NCBI RefSeq assembly: GCF_042657185.1
Contig: NZ_JBHSNN010000030.1
Reading direction: 5' to 3' (one strand)
DNA length: 42,898 nt
From: Ureibacillus thermophilus
GTDB taxonomy: Bacteria > Bacillota > Bacilli > Bacillales_A > Planococcaceae
This document shows, piece after piece, positions 7,675-15,733 of the stretch (its first letter is position 1; the number at the start of each line of letters is the position of its first letter). Below the pieces are notes generated by a model. That model was given only the letters and a program-made list of their open reading frames with translations, did not search any database and was not told where the DNA came from. A program made the position numbers and the translations under genes.

Positions 7675-7944
7675 ATGGTTGTGCACTTAAGTGCAATTTC
7701 ACCAACAGCCGTAGTAATTATTTGCGTCGTTGCGTTAATTATTTTTGGACCGAAAAAATTGCCTGAATTTGGACGAGCTATGGGAACGACTTTGCGCGAG
7801 TTCAAAAAAGGCACTCAAGGGTTAATTGATGAGACCGATGTTGCAGAATCTAAAAAAAATGTAATTGAACAAACTACTCTTCAAATTGATCAACAAAAAA
7901 ACACCACTGAAACGATTGAAACGAAAGAGAAAGAAAAACAATAA
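7675..7944 (+). CDS. tatA: Twin-arginine translocase subunit TatA
   Basis: Pore-forming subunit of the Tat pathway for folded proteins with RR signal peptides. The 89-residue product has a short outer N-terminus, one membrane helix (about residues 10-23), the hinge FGPKKLPEFGRAMG and an amphipathic helix, then a Lys/Glu/Gln-rich tail. The start at ATG 7675 follows AGGAGGTGG; the open frame extends upstream to 7618 but without a ribosome site. It lies 23 bp before tatC. Corresponds to TatAy by context. Confidence 0.94.
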   Translation: MVVHLSAISPTAVVIICVVALIIFGPKKLPEFGRAMGTTLREFKKGTQGLIDETDVAESKKNVIEQTTLQIDQQKNTTETIETKEKEKQ

Positions 7945-7967
7945 GTCATTTTGAGGATGTCGCGCAA

Positions 7968-8834
7968 ATGGATCCAAAAGAACTTCCGGTTATTGAACAT
8001 ATAGAGGAATTAAGAAAGCGCTTAATTATATGTGCTATTTTTTTCATGATTGCGCTATTTGCAGGATTCTATTTTGCAGAGCCAATTATCAAATACATTC
8101 AATATGATGCAGAGCCATTTATCGAATACTTTCAGCCGGATCATGAGCAATCAAATGAAGGAGTCACTTTAAATGCATTTAAAGTGACGGATCCACTTAC
8201 CGTTTATTTGGAAGTGACATTTTTTGTCGCGTTGATTTTAACGTCGCCTGTGATTTTGTATCAACTGTGGGCATTTATTGCACCGGGATTGTATGAAAAG
8301 GAAAGAAAGGCAACTTTAAAATATATTCCTTACGCCTTTATCCTATTTATAGCGGGGATATTATTTGGTTATTTTATCCTTTTTCCGAACGTCATGGATT
8401 TTATGATGAGTTTAAATGAACGTCTAGGTATTCAACCAACGATTGGCATTAACGAATACTTTGGCTTTTTATTCAAATTGGTCATTCCTTTTGGGCTATT
8501 GTTCCAACTCCCGGTGATTACTCTCTTTTTATCGCGACTTGGCGTGTTGAATCCAATATGGATGGTGAAATTTAGAAAGTATTCGTATTTTGTTTTATTT
8601 GTCATTGCTGTATTGATTTCGCCGCCTGATTTAATATCATATATCCTTATGTCGATACCGCTGTTCGTTTTATATGAAATCAGCATTGTGATTGCAAAAA
8701 TCGGCTATAGAAAATATGAAAAATCTGAAGAACAGCGGCTAAAAGCAGAAAAAGAAGAAGAACAAAGACAACAAGTGGAAGCAGCACTAGCGGAACAACG
8801 GCGTCAAATGGAACAAATTAATGGACAAAATTAA
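7968..8834 (+). CDS. tatC: Twin-arginine translocase subunit TatC
   Basis: Multi-span receptor for Tat signal peptides. The N-terminus carries the family motif ELPVIEHIEELRKRL, followed by six predicted membrane helices (about residues 18-38, 80-105, 115-140, 160-185, 200-215, 220-240). At 288 residues it is longer than B. subtilis TatCy (254). The extra part is a C-terminal tail of about 45 residues very rich in Glu, Lys, Arg and Gln, likely helical and cytosolic. The outer loop after helix 1 is rather acidic. It forms a unit with tatA. Confidence 0.95.
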   Translation: MDPKELPVIEHIEELRKRLIICAIFFMIALFAGFYFAEPIIKYIQYDAEPFIEYFQPDHEQSNEGVTLNAFKVTDPLTVYLEVTFFVALILTSPVILYQLWAFIAPGLYEKERKATLKYIPYAFILFIAGILFGYFILFPNVMDFMMSLNERLGIQPTIGINEYFGFLFKLVIPFGLLFQLPVITLFLSRLGVLNPIWMVKFRKYSYFVLFVIAVLISPPDLISYILMSIPLFVLYEISIVIAKIGYRKYEKSEEQRLKAEKEEEQRQQVEAALAEQRRQMEQINGQN

Positions 8835-8875
8835 ACCTATTTTCAATGAGCATTCATTGAAAATAGGTTTTTTGT
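8833..8875. terminator. Shared bidirectional terminator of tatC and the CPBP gene
   Basis: Perfect 17-bp stem: 8833-8849 (AAACCTATTTTCAATGA) pairs with 8854-8870 around the tetraloop GCAT. T tails are present on the plus side, and the AAA start gives a short T tail on the minus side. It begins within the tatC stop and ends just before the stop of the convergent gene. Confidence 0.9.
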
Positions 8876-9604
8876 TTAATTGATGTATTGTTGAATTTTA
8901 TCAATATTCAATTGCAAGAAAGTGACAAAGCCATTTAACATCATATGAGCAATAATCGGAGTAATTAAACGCTTCGTTTTATAATATAAGAAAGATAAAA
9001 TAAAACCCGTGATGGTATAGAGAATGATATGGCTAAAATCTAAATGGATGATGGCAAAGAAAATGGCACTGACTAAAGCAGCCACCCAAAAATTATTTTG
9101 CGCTTGCATAATAGAACCGAAAATGACGCGGCGGAATACCAGTTCTTCCAATACCGGCCCAAATAACACTGTTGCAAAAATCATAATCGGTGCAATCTTA
9201 GTCACGTTTATAATTGCTTCCGTATTTTCGGAACCAGGGCTAATCCCTAATGCAGATTCAATTTGCACCCCGATAATTTGGCCTAAATAAATCATAAAAA
9301 AGCCGATTACGCCCCATACTATGGAAAAAAGAAGAGGCATCTTTTCTCCTTTTAAGCAATTCCAAAAGTTTTTGTTTTTTGAAATGAATATGAAGGAAAT
9401 GATGAATGCAATGCCCGCAGTTACAGATGACCACCAGCCAATCAGTGCAATTTGCGCTTCACGTCCTTCCAAGTCAATCAAACTTAAAAGGAAATTTTTC
9501 AGCGGCGGTATCCAGAGCAAAAAGGAAGAAAGTTGAAAGCCAATATAAGTGAGTAATACATACAATGCTGTTTTTTGGGATTGAAAATTTTTTGAATGAA
9601 CCAA
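8876..9604 (-). CDS. CPBP family intramembrane metalloprotease (YdiL-like)
   Basis: Membrane protein of 242 residues with six to seven hydrophobic segments and the CPBP/Abi motifs: EELVFRR (153-159), FAIIH with His187, and AHMMLN with His220 and Asn224. These residues make up the presumed metallo-active site of the Rce1-like family. Its place between tatC and groES equals that of B. subtilis ydiL. Initiation appears to be at TTG (complement of 9602-9604) after an AAGAGGG site. The substrate is not known. Confidence 0.85.
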   Translation of the reverse strand: MVHSKNFQSQKTALYVLLTYIGFQLSSFLLWIPPLKNFLLSLIDLEGREAQIALIGWWSSVTAGIAFIISFIFISKNKNFWNCLKGEKMPLLFSIVWGVIGFFMIYLGQIIGVQIESALGISPGSENTEAIINVTKIAPIMIFATVLFGPVLEELVFRRVIFGSIMQAQNNFWVAALVSAIFFAIIHLDFSHIILYTITGFILSFLYYKTKRLITPIIAHMMLNGFVTFLQLNIDKIQQYIN

Positions 9605-9732
9605 TCGTATTTTTCCCTCTTTCTAAAAAATGTTTAAAATGATAATGTTAGGAATAAACGGACCTTCTTTTTACAATCTTATTCTATTGTAGAGGAAGTT
9701 AGAAAGAAAAGAAATTTTTTAATGCTTCTTAC

Positions 9733-9761
9733 TTGCAAAAAGAAGAGTAATTCATTATTAT
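9733..9761 (+). promoter_or_regulatory. SigA promoter of groES-groEL
   Basis: TTGCAA (9733-9738), 17-bp spacer, TATTAT (9756-9761). Transcription would start just ahead of or at the CIRCE operator. Confidence 0.7.
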
Positions 9762-9771
9762 TATAAATGTG

Positions 9772-9798
9772 TTAGCACTCAGTATGGTTGAGTGCTAA
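9772..9798 (+). promoter_or_regulatory. CIRCE operator (HrcA site)
   Basis: TTAGCACTC (9772-9780), 9-bp spacer, GAGTGCTAA (9790-9798): an exact match to the CIRCE inverted repeat. HrcA represses groESL here until heat shock. The hrcA gene itself is not in the window. Confidence 0.98.
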
Positions 9799-9837
9799 TA
9801 AAGGTAGTTAAAATATAAAATTAGGAGGTTGTTTCAC

Positions 9838-10119
9838 TTGCTAAGACCATTAGGAGATCGCGTGATTATCGAGTTAATTGAGGTAGAAGAAAAAACTGCT
9901 TCTGGACTAGTGCTACCAGATTCAGCAAAAGAAAAACCACAAGAAGGTAAAGTAGTAGCTGTAGGTCCTGGTCGTGTATTAGATAATGGAACTCGCGTTG
10001 AGCCTGAAGTGAAAGAAGGAGACGTTATCATCTTCTCTAAATATGCGGGTACAGAAGTGAAATACGAAGGCAAAGAATATTTAATTTTAAGAGAAAGCGA
10101 CATTTTAGCTGTTTTATAA
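9838..10119 (+). CDS. groES: Co-chaperonin GroES
   Basis: Ten-kDa lid of the GroEL chamber. The 93-residue protein begins MLRPLGDRV and contains the mobile loop (EEKTASGLVLPDSAKEK) and KYAGTEVKYEGKEYLILRESDILAVL, which is nearly standard for Bacillales. Initiation is taken at TTG 9838, 9 bp after AGGAGG (9823-9828). A TTG at 9829 abuts the ribosome site and is not usable. First gene of the operon behind CIRCE. Confidence 0.97.
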   Translation: MLRPLGDRVIIELIEVEEKTASGLVLPDSAKEKPQEGKVVAVGPGRVLDNGTRVEPEVKEGDVIIFSKYAGTEVKYEGKEYLILRESDILAVL

Positions 10120-10218
10120 TAGATTGAATCAAAATTGTGCCGATTTCAATTTATGAGTGGACAGGCATCTTTATCCCAATTTTGATTACCATAGAAAAAA
10201 ATACGGAGGTAAGGCAAA

Positions 10219-11838
10219 ATGGCAAAGGATATTAAGTTTTCAGAAGAAGCTCGCGCGTTAATGTTAAAAGGTGTTGATAAATTAGCAAACGCTGTAAAAG
10301 TTACATTAGGTCCAAAAGGCCGCAATGTTGTGCTTGAAAAAAAATTCGGTTCTCCTTTAATTACAAATGACGGTGTAACAATCGCAAAAGAAATTGAACT
10401 TGAAAACCCATATGAAAACATGGGAGCTAAATTAGTAGCAGAAGTTGCTTCTAAAACAAACGAAGTAGCTGGTGACGGTACAACAACTGCTACAGTTTTA
10501 GCGCAAGCAATGATTCGCGAAGGTTTGAAAAACGTAACAAGCGGCGCTAACCCTGTAGGTATTCGCAAAGGTATCGATAAAGCAGTGGCAGCTGCTATTG
10601 AAGAATTGAAAAACATTTCTCGTCCAGTTCAAAATAAAGAAGAAATTGCACAAGTTGCTTCCATCTCAGCTGCTGATGAAGAAGTTGGTAAATTCATCTC
10701 TGAAGCGATGGACCGCGTTGGTACTGACGGTGTAATTACAATCGAAGAGTCAAAAGGTTTCGCTACTGAATTAGATGTAGTAGAAGGTATGCAATTTGAC
10801 CGCGGTTACGTATCTCACTACATGGTAACTGATGCAGACAAAATGGAAGCAGTTCTTGAAAATCCTTACATCTTAATTACAGATAAAAAAATCTCCAACA
10901 TTCAAGACATCCTTCCATTATTAGAACAAGTAGTACAACAAAGCAAACCATTATTAATCATTGCTGAAGATGTTGAAGGCGAAGCTCTTGCAACATTAGT
11001 ATTGAACAAATTGCGCGGAACATTCCAAGTAGTGGCTGTAAAAGCTCCTGGCTTTGGCGACCGCCGCAAAGCAATGCTTGAAGATATCGCTATCTTAACT
11101 GGCGGACAAGTTATCACTTCAGATCTTGGCTTAGACTTAAAAACAGCGAACTTATCACACTTAGGCCGCGCTGGCAAAGTTGTTGTAAACAAAGACAACA
11201 CAACAATCGTAGAAGGAGCTGGCGACCAAGCTGCAATCGAATCACGCGTAAATCAAATCCGTGCGCAAATTGAAGAAACAACTTCAGAATTTGATAAAGA
11301 AAAATTACAAGAACGCTTGGCAAAACTTGCTGGCGGTGTTGCAGTAATCAAAGTTGGTGCTGCTACTGAAACAGAACTAAAAGAACGCAAACTTCGCATT
11401 GAAGACGCATTGAACGCTACTCGTGCAGCGGTCGAAGAAGGTATCGTTGCAGGTGGTGGTACTGCATTAGTAAATGTTTATAAGGCAGTAGAAAAAGTAT
11501 TAGATGAAGTTGATGGTGATGTAGCAACTGGTGTGAAAATCGTGCTTCGCGCTCTTGAAGAACCAGTTCGTCAAATCGCAGAAAATGCTGGCTTAGAAGG
11601 TTCAATCATCGTAGACCGCTTAAAACGCGAAGAAGTAGGCATCGGCTTCAATGCTGCTACAGGTGAATGGGTGAACATGATTGAAGCTGGTATTGTTGAC
11701 CCAGCAAAAGTAACTCGTTCTGCATTACAAAATGCTGCATCTGTCGCTGCATTATTCTTAACAACTGAAGCAGTAGTAGCAGATATTCCAGAGCCACCAG
11801 CACAAAATTCAGGAATGCCAGATATGGGCATGATGTAA
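10219..11838 (+). CDS. groEL: Chaperonin GroEL
   Basis: Sixty-kDa chaperonin that folds proteins inside a double heptamer ring. The 539 residues contain the nucleotide motif GDGTTT (85-90, with Asp86), GPKGRNVVLE (31-40), and the full equatorial, intermediate and apical regions. The C-terminus is SGMPDMGMM, a GM-rich tail that is a little shorter than usual. GGAGG lies 10 bp before ATG. Codon use is strongly biased, as expected for a highly expressed gene. The gap of 99 bp after groES shows no separate promoter. Confidence 0.98.
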   Translation: MAKDIKFSEEARALMLKGVDKLANAVKVTLGPKGRNVVLEKKFGSPLITNDGVTIAKEIELENPYENMGAKLVAEVASKTNEVAGDGTTTATVLAQAMIREGLKNVTSGANPVGIRKGIDKAVAAAIEELKNISRPVQNKEEIAQVASISAADEEVGKFISEAMDRVGTDGVITIEESKGFATELDVVEGMQFDRGYVSHYMVTDADKMEAVLENPYILITDKKISNIQDILPLLEQVVQQSKPLLIIAEDVEGEALATLVLNKLRGTFQVVAVKAPGFGDRRKAMLEDIAILTGGQVITSDLGLDLKTANLSHLGRAGKVVVNKDNTTIVEGAGDQAAIESRVNQIRAQIEETTSEFDKEKLQERLAKLAGGVAVIKVGAATETELKERKLRIEDALNATRAAVEEGIVAGGGTALVNVYKAVEKVLDEVDGDVATGVKIVLRALEEPVRQIAENAGLEGSIIVDRLKREEVGIGFNAATGEWVNMIEAGIVDPAKVTRSALQNAASVAALFLTTEAVVADIPEPPAQNSGMPDMGMM

Positions 11839-11880
11839 TAAACCATATATAACACCATCTTTTGGGAACGAAATATTAAA

Positions 11881-11920
11881 AAAAGGGTTCTTTCCAAATT
11901 CATGGAAAGAGCCCTTTTTT
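11881..11920 (+). terminator. groESL terminator
   Basis: AAAAGGGTTCTTTCC (11881-11895) pairs with GGAAAGAGCCCTTTT around a 8-nt loop, with a T6 tail ending at 11920. The group II intron starts three bases later. Confidence 0.9.
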
Positions 11921-11923
11921 ATG

Positions 11924-12561
11924 GTGCGCCCGGCATGTACATGAACGATAGGGTGTAAGTCCCGAACGCGGAAGACAGAAGTAGAGGTTAGCTCAACGAA
12001 GGGTGTCCGTGGTGACGCGGAATCTGAAGGAAGCGAGCGGCAAACTTCCGGTCCGAGGAACACGAACCTCATATAGGCTAGGTATGATGGAGTGAGTTTG
12101 CCAAACAAAACAAAGCTCTTTCTGTCGAAGGTCATATCGAGTAAATGAGGCGGATAGATGGTGTGAAAGTGCATGTACTTACCCGGGGAGGTCTGGCGGA
12201 TAGGTGAAGTACGCTTCATAACCTACTTAGTGATAAGGAGCTGAACCGTCAGAAGTCAGCAGAGGTCATCGTATTAGTTGGTCTAGAACAACTAAGAAGG
12301 GCCGAACAATTAAGAGAGAATAGCCCTTGGCATTCAGTGAGTCATGATGAACACAGAAAACGTAGTACCTCACTTGAGGAAGGAAGCGGTGAATCCCGTG
12401 GGGGACCTCTTGGAGGGTGGAGTGACCACTGGCATAAAGAGAACAGCTATTCACGGAAGTTATAAAAACTTGCGTCAATGATCTTAATTGAACCGCCGTA
12501 TACGGAACCGTACGTACGGTGGTGTGAGAGGACGGGAGTTCATCGCTCCCTCCTACTCGAT
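11924..12561 (+). mobile_element. ORF-less group IIC intron
   Basis: A 638-bp element with the 5' end GTGCGCCCGGCATG and the 3' end CCTACTCGAT. Internal blocks agree with the well-studied Oceanobacillus iheyensis group IIC intron as remembered: AGGGTGTAAGTCCCGAAC, AAGGGTGTCCGTGG, GGAATCTGAAGGAAGCG, GGAACACGAACCTCATAT, TTACCCGGGGAGGTCTGG and AAGTCAGCAGAGGTCAT. Domain V (about 12489-12526) has the CCGCCGTATAC / GTACGTACGGTGG stem with a CGC-type triad. Domain VI has an unpaired A seven bases from the end. Domain IV (about 12270-12485) holds no reverse transcriptase, only short frames without RT motifs. It is placed right behind the groEL terminator, as class C introns prefer. Splicing would need a maturase from elsewhere. 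Confidence 0.9.
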
Positions 12562-12906
12562 TGTATTGATTGCTTTGTAAAATTATAACTTTTTATATAT
12601 TTATAATAAATTTTATATAATTAGTATGTTTTAAAAGGCGATAAATTATTTTATAATAATGAATAATACGTGATTGATTATTGTAATCTTATAGAGGACC
12701 AATTTTTCATGATCATGTTAAATGGGCCTTTACTGTATTTTTGGAATCTTTGAAAAGCATCATAGAAAAGTTATTTCACTTTTCTAAAAATTATGATATC
12801 ATTGGATACCAAAGTTCCATATATCTTACTTTTTGATACTTTTCTTTTCATGTATAATAAAAATAGCTAGTTTGTAATGAAACATCATTGTGTGTGGAGG
12901 TTTCTT
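12562..12906. other. AT-rich gap before ykuI
   Basis: No gene. It contains a possible -10 TATAAT at 12853-12858, without a convincing -35, and a GGAGG ribosome site at 12896-12900 for the next gene. Nothing else is recognised. Confidence 0.6.
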
Positions 12907-14112
12907 ATGGAAGTGTTAGATATTCTAGATAGTTTAAATGAAATGACCGTGTATTATGAACCGGTTTTTAGTGCGGATTCGCATTCAATCGTTGCCTATG
13001 AAGTCTTTGGGAAGCTTACAATAGATGGCAATACAATTGATATTGTTGAGTTTACATACGATAAAGCGATGCCAGAAGACTTGCGGAAAGAAGCTGAACT
13101 TTATTTAATTGATAAGGCGTTAAAAGAAATAAAAGATTCTCTAAAAGACTTTTATTTCTATCTTCCATGCAATCCAAACTTATTTATGACGGATGTGGGT
13201 GAAGCATATTTTCAAACGATTAAACAAAATATTGACGAATCGCTGTTATCAAAAATCTATTTAATCATTCCAGCTCATAAATATGAAGGAGATTCTGAGG
13301 ATTTACATCATCCAATTCGCTACATGAAAACTTATGGGGTCAAAATTGCTTTAGATGAGATTGGAAAGGACAGCAATTTGGACCAAATTTTAATGATGGA
13401 GCCCGCTGTATTAATGATTAATATCAGCCAATTGAATTATGATGCGTGGGGATCACAAAATCCGGTGTTTTTAACGATTCAAAATTTGGCCATCAAAATG
13501 GGTGCTGCTTTAATGTTTACAGACATTAAAACAGATTATCAATTACATCATGCTTGGAAACATGGAGCCCGCTATTTTAAAGGAGAATATTTACAGAAAC
13601 CTTCTACACAATTAACGCCGATAGATGCGTCTAAAGAGCGATTCCGCAACGATTGTAAACAATTTATTGCAACGGAAAGAAAACAGTTAGAGTTAAAATA
13701 CGAAGAAATGAAAAAATTAAAAAGAAACATTTTGACGATTGTGGAGCAATCCAAAATACAAAGTGATGAAGTGGAGTCACTCTTGGCATTAGCAAATAAA
13801 TTAACCCCGTATGCTTTTCGATTTTATATTTGCAATGAAGAGGGTTTTCAAATTTCACCAAACATTGTCTTTAAAGATGGTGAGTGGGAAGTAGAACAAG
13901 AGGCGCTCGGGAAAAACTGGAGTTGGCGTCCATATTTCTTGCTGAATATTATTAAATTAAAAGACGATGCAAAAGCTGAATTATCCAATATTTACAGCGA
14001 CATTAAAACAGGGGAATTAACCCGCACATTCTCCATGAAATTAGATGAGGATGAATATTTATTTATTGATATTTCCCATGATTATTTATATGAACATAAT
14101 TTATTAATATAG
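12907..14112 (+). CDS. ykuI: YkuI-like EAL-domain protein, degenerate active site
   Basis: Resembles B. subtilis YkuI throughout: an N-terminal EAL domain (about residues 10-235) and a C-terminal PAS-like YkuI_C domain (about 245-401) with KNWSWRPYFLLNI and RTFSMKLDEDEYLFIDISHDYLYE. The EAL signature is EVF (32-34). Residues used by active phosphodiesterases are changed: the second metal Glu position reads IIPAH (Pro122), the catalytic Lys position is Met170 in VLMINI, and the late Glu position is Thr205. Asp150 remains. Hydrolysis of c-di-GMP is therefore unlikely; a ligand-sensing or protein-binding role is inferred. Start at ATG 12907, six bases after GGAGG. Confidence 0.88.
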   Translation: MEVLDILDSLNEMTVYYEPVFSADSHSIVAYEVFGKLTIDGNTIDIVEFTYDKAMPEDLRKEAELYLIDKALKEIKDSLKDFYFYLPCNPNLFMTDVGEAYFQTIKQNIDESLLSKIYLIIPAHKYEGDSEDLHHPIRYMKTYGVKIALDEIGKDSNLDQILMMEPAVLMINISQLNYDAWGSQNPVFLTIQNLAIKMGAALMFTDIKTDYQLHHAWKHGARYFKGEYLQKPSTQLTPIDASKERFRNDCKQFIATERKQLELKYEEMKKLKRNILTIVEQSKIQSDEVESLLALANKLTPYAFRFYICNEEGFQISPNIVFKDGEWEVEQEALGKNWSWRPYFLLNIIKLKDDAKAELSNIYSDIKTGELTRTFSMKLDEDEYLFIDISHDYLYEHNLLI

Positions 14113-14130
14113 ACAGATTTACTAATCAGG

Positions 14131-14175
14131 CTATCTAGAGAGTGGGGAGGCTTTCTAGATAGTTTTCATTTTTTT
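14131..14175 (+). terminator. ykuI terminator
   Basis: CTATCTAGA (14131-14139) and TCTAGATAG (14154-14162) form a perfect stem, followed by TTTTCATTTTTTTC. Confidence 0.85.
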
Positions 14176-14242
14176 CAAGAGTGATGAAATTGTTATTTTC
14201 TTTGAACAGGCATCATAAAATCTATTGATTGCTATAAGCGCG

Positions 14243-14261
14243 AAAAGGAGGATGTAAGATT
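14243..14261 (+). promoter_or_regulatory. Strong ribosome site ahead of an ATT initiation codon
   Basis: AAAAGGAGG is followed by ATGTAAG and then ATT. The ATG in this spacer is in another frame and hits TAA at once, so it cannot start the protein. Confidence 0.7.
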
Positions 14262-15548
14262 CAAATCCATGTTGTTCGTCCAGGAGATACGATTTGGGGC
14301 ATCGCGCAAGCCTACAACGTAAATGCTCAAACCATTATTCAAACCAATCAAATTGAAACGCCTAATGAATTAGTGGTAGGGCAGGCCGTTGTTATTCCGA
14401 TTGTAGGCAGTTTTTATTGGGTTCAGCCAGGAGACACTCTCTTCACCATCGCACAGCGCTTCGGATTAAATTATGTGGTCCTTGCACAAATCAACGGAAT
14501 TAACCAAAACCAACCATTGCTGCCAGGATTCAGGTTATATATTCCTCCAAGACAGAAGACAAATACCGAAGTAAATATTTACATTGAACCAACGGGAGAT
14601 ACCGTCAGCCAACAACTGTTAGACAGCGCTCGGGAAGTGGGAAGACATCTTACTTATTTAGCTACTTTTAGTTATCAAGCACGCAGAGACGGCAGCCTTG
14701 TGCCAATGCCAATTCAAGGAATACCGGAAGTGGCTCAAACTAGCGGCGCTTCCTTGATGCTAGTTGTGACGAATTTGGAAAATGGACAGTTTAGCGGTGA
14801 GCTAGGGAGAGATATATTGCAAAGCTCAGCTGTACAAGAGGTGCTTCTTGATAACATCATTGATGAAGCCAAACGCATTGGTGGAGTATCGGATATTCAT
14901 TTTGACTTTGAATTTTTGCCGCCGGATCAAAGAGAAGCCTATAATAATTTTTTGAGAAAAGCGGCGGAACGTCTCCATGCAGAAGGATTGCTAATATCCA
15001 GTGCACTGGCGCCGAAGCTTTCCCGAGAACAAGCAGGACAATGGTATGAAGCCCATGATTATCGGGCCCATGGAGAAATTGTGGATTTTGTTGTGTTAAT
15101 GACATATGAATGGGGCTATTCTGGAGGACCACCAATGCCTGTTTCACCCATTACAGAAGTTGAGAAAGTATTGAATTATGCATTGACGGAAATTCCGAAA
15201 GAAAAGATTATGATGGGACAAAATTTATATGGCTACGACTGGACCCTTCCGTATGTGGAAGGAGGAAAATATGCAAGAGCCATCAGTCCTCAGCAAGCCA
15301 TCGCCATTGCAAGAGATCATCAGGCGGAAATACAATATGATTACATTGCCCAAGCTCCTTATTTTTATTATGTAGATGATGAAGGAAACCGTCATGAAGT
15401 GTGGTTTGAAGATGCCAGATCGATTCAGGCGAAGTTCGATTTGATGAAACGCTTGAATTTGCGAGGAATTAGCTATTGGAAGTTGAGCTTTTCATTTCCG
15501 CAAAATTGGTTATTGATACAAGATAATTTTAATGTGGTAAAAAGGTGA
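14259..15548 (+). CDS. sleL: Spore cortex-lytic N-acetylglucosaminidase, SleL/YaaH type
   Basis: Two N-terminal LysM domains (about residues 3-47 and 51-95, each with a PGDT motif) and a GH18 catalytic domain with DIHFDFE (212-218; Glu218 is the likely acid). It also has ALAPKLSREQAGQWYEAHDYRAHG-type blocks and WKLSFSFPQNWLLI near the end, as in B. subtilis YaaH. It hydrolyses cortex muropeptides in germinating spores. No ATG, GTG or TTG lies in frame between the upstream stop (14235) and the middle of the first LysM. AAAAGGAGG (14243-14251) stands 7 bp before an in-frame ATT at 14259. Starting there gives 429 residues, about the length of YaaH (427). The next ATG (14373) would cut off the first LysM domain. 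Confidence 0.88.
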   Translation: MQIHVVRPGDTIWGIAQAYNVNAQTIIQTNQIETPNELVVGQAVVIPIVGSFYWVQPGDTLFTIAQRFGLNYVVLAQINGINQNQPLLPGFRLYIPPRQKTNTEVNIYIEPTGDTVSQQLLDSAREVGRHLTYLATFSYQARRDGSLVPMPIQGIPEVAQTSGASLMLVVTNLENGQFSGELGRDILQSSAVQEVLLDNIIDEAKRIGGVSDIHFDFEFLPPDQREAYNNFLRKAAERLHAEGLLISSALAPKLSREQAGQWYEAHDYRAHGEIVDFVVLMTYEWGYSGGPPMPVSPITEVEKVLNYALTEIPKEKIMMGQNLYGYDWTLPYVEGGKYARAISPQQAIAIARDHQAEIQYDYIAQAPYFYYVDDEGNRHEVWFEDARSIQAKFDLMKRLNLRGISYWKLSFSFPQNWLLIQDNFNVVKR

Positions 15549-15562
15549 AAAGCATTACATGG

Positions 15563-15596
15563 AAGCCCGAGTCTCGAAAAATTGAGCCGGGCTTTT
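15563..15596 (+). terminator. sleL terminator
   Basis: AAGCCCGAGTCTC pairs with GAGCCGGGCTT (small mismatches) around GAAAAATT-rich loop, followed by TTTTAT. Confidence 0.8.
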
Positions 15597-15650
15597 ATAA
15601 TGAACATTACATTGCAAATACAAACAAATATTATCTGCATTTCATAATAC

Positions 15651-15664
15651 AGGTATAAATACCT
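15651..15664. promoter_or_regulatory. Palindrome upstream of the surface-protein gene
   Basis: AGGTATAAATACCT is a perfect palindrome 70 bp before the GTG start at 15734. It could be an operator or part of the promoter region. No regulator is recognised for it. Confidence 0.35.
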
Positions 15665-15733
15665 ATTTAATCCATTAAATATATATTTTAAAATAGAAGT
15701 AATAAATATTTTTATACTAGGAGGATTTTTGTA

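Noticed and set aside
12266..12478. Minus-strand open frame inside the group II intron
   Set aside because: It lies opposite conserved intron structure and has no protein similarity; structured RNA genes often leave such frames open.
11839..12561. Rho-independent terminator plus small RNA instead of intron
   Set aside because: The 5' and 3' ends and domain V blocks agree closely with group IIC introns, so a generic small RNA is less likely.
14373..15548. ATG 14373 as the SleL start
   Set aside because: It would remove a complete, well-conserved LysM domain that is in frame and preceded by a strong ribosome site.
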